A DNA stretch of 5,443 nt, from the NCBI GenBank assembly GCA_003158495.1, contig PMJT01000134.1:11492-16934 (forward strand). Reading direction: 5' to 3'. Positions within the stretch are counted from its first letter, which is position 1. Each line of letters starts with the position of its first letter. The notes below the pieces were generated by a model that saw only the letters and a program-made list of their open reading frames with translations, had not been told where the DNA came from and searched no databases. A program made the position numbers and the translations under genes. This DNA is from Chloroflexota bacterium. GTDB lineage: Bacteria; Chloroflexota; Limnocylindria; Limnocylindrales; CSP1-4. Below are positions 5,257-5,443 of this stretch, in pieces.

Positions 5257-5443
5257 TTACCGCTCCAGGCGCTCGGTCATGCGCTGGCCCGTGGTGATCG
5301 CGCCCAGTGACGCCGACGAAACCATGGCCGCGTACTTGGCCATGACGCCGCCGCGGTAACGCGGGGCGGGAGAGGTCCAGCGCGCCCGCCGCTCGGCGAG
5401 GACCGCGGGCGGGACGTTTAGGTCCAGGGCGTGGCGGTCGACG
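5257..5443 (-). CDS. ilvD: Dihydroxy-acid dehydratase, C-terminal 61 residues (runs off right edge)
   Basis: The last 61 codons and TAA stop are present. The sequence contains LDLNVPPAVLAERRARW, then PRYRGGVMAKYAAMVSSASLGAIT, the conserved C-terminal end of IlvD. That enzyme dehydrates 2,3-dihydroxy-isovalerate and -methylvalerate in valine/isoleucine synthesis with an iron-sulfur cluster. The active-site and cluster-binding cysteines lie outside the window. The short tail TGQRMTERLER follows the family end. The related 6-phosphogluconate dehydratase (Edd) is less likely given the AKYAAMVSSAS motif. It converges with the broken DUF4160 gene, and no clear terminator is seen between them. Confidence 0.93.
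   Translation of the reverse strand, partial: VDRHALDLNVPPAVLAERRARWTSPAPRYRGGVMAKYAAMVSSASLGAITTGQRMTERLER

Overview
The window is GC-rich bacterial DNA. All intact genes lie on the minus strand, and several starts are GTG. Nothing fixes the phylum. A heterodisulfide-reductase operon beside ordinary bacterial housekeeping genes, plus a small four-helix membrane protein, would fit an actinobacterial or Chloroflexota-like soil or sediment lineage, but that is a guess.

Layout, left to right: (1) 1-2251 is a tightly coupled minus-strand operon, hdrC -> hdrB -> hdrA. The genes overlap by 4 bases (GTGA and ATGA), and hdrA runs off the left edge. (2) 2252-2758 is a 507-base intergenic stretch. It holds the hdr leader with two short inverted repeats, a doubtful small ORF, and two nearly identical 42-bp direct repeats that can each fold into a hairpin. 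A further GC-rich inverted repeat lies just past the stop of the next gene. (3) 2759-3193 encodes a 144-residue four-helix membrane protein of unknown function. (4) 3194-3381 is its upstream region, with a local AT-rich patch and an inverted repeat. (5) 3382-4800 encodes a complete M20-family zinc peptidase/deacylase with a recognisable sigma70-type promoter upstream. (6) 4953-5239 on the plus strand is a DUF4160 gene broken by two single-base frameshifts. (7) 5257-5443 is the C-terminal end of ilvD (dihydroxy-acid dehydratase), entering from the right.

The hdr genes would together form a soluble HdrABC-type complex. HdrA is the FAD/iron-sulfur core, HdrC a two-cluster ferredoxin-like relay, and HdrB the subunit whose two cysteine-rich CCG domains form the disulfide-reducing site in methanogens. 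The physiological disulfide or other acceptor in this organism is not visible here. The M20 enzyme, the membrane protein and ilvD have no evident functional tie to the hdr operon.

The points most worth a second look are: the bacterial hdrCBA operon with extended, low-complexity tails at the HdrB/HdrA junction; an Asp where I expect a Cys in the HdrA N-terminal domain; the hairpin-forming 42-bp tandem repeat; and the twice-frameshifted DUF4160 gene. I did not find a clearly new multi-gene system.
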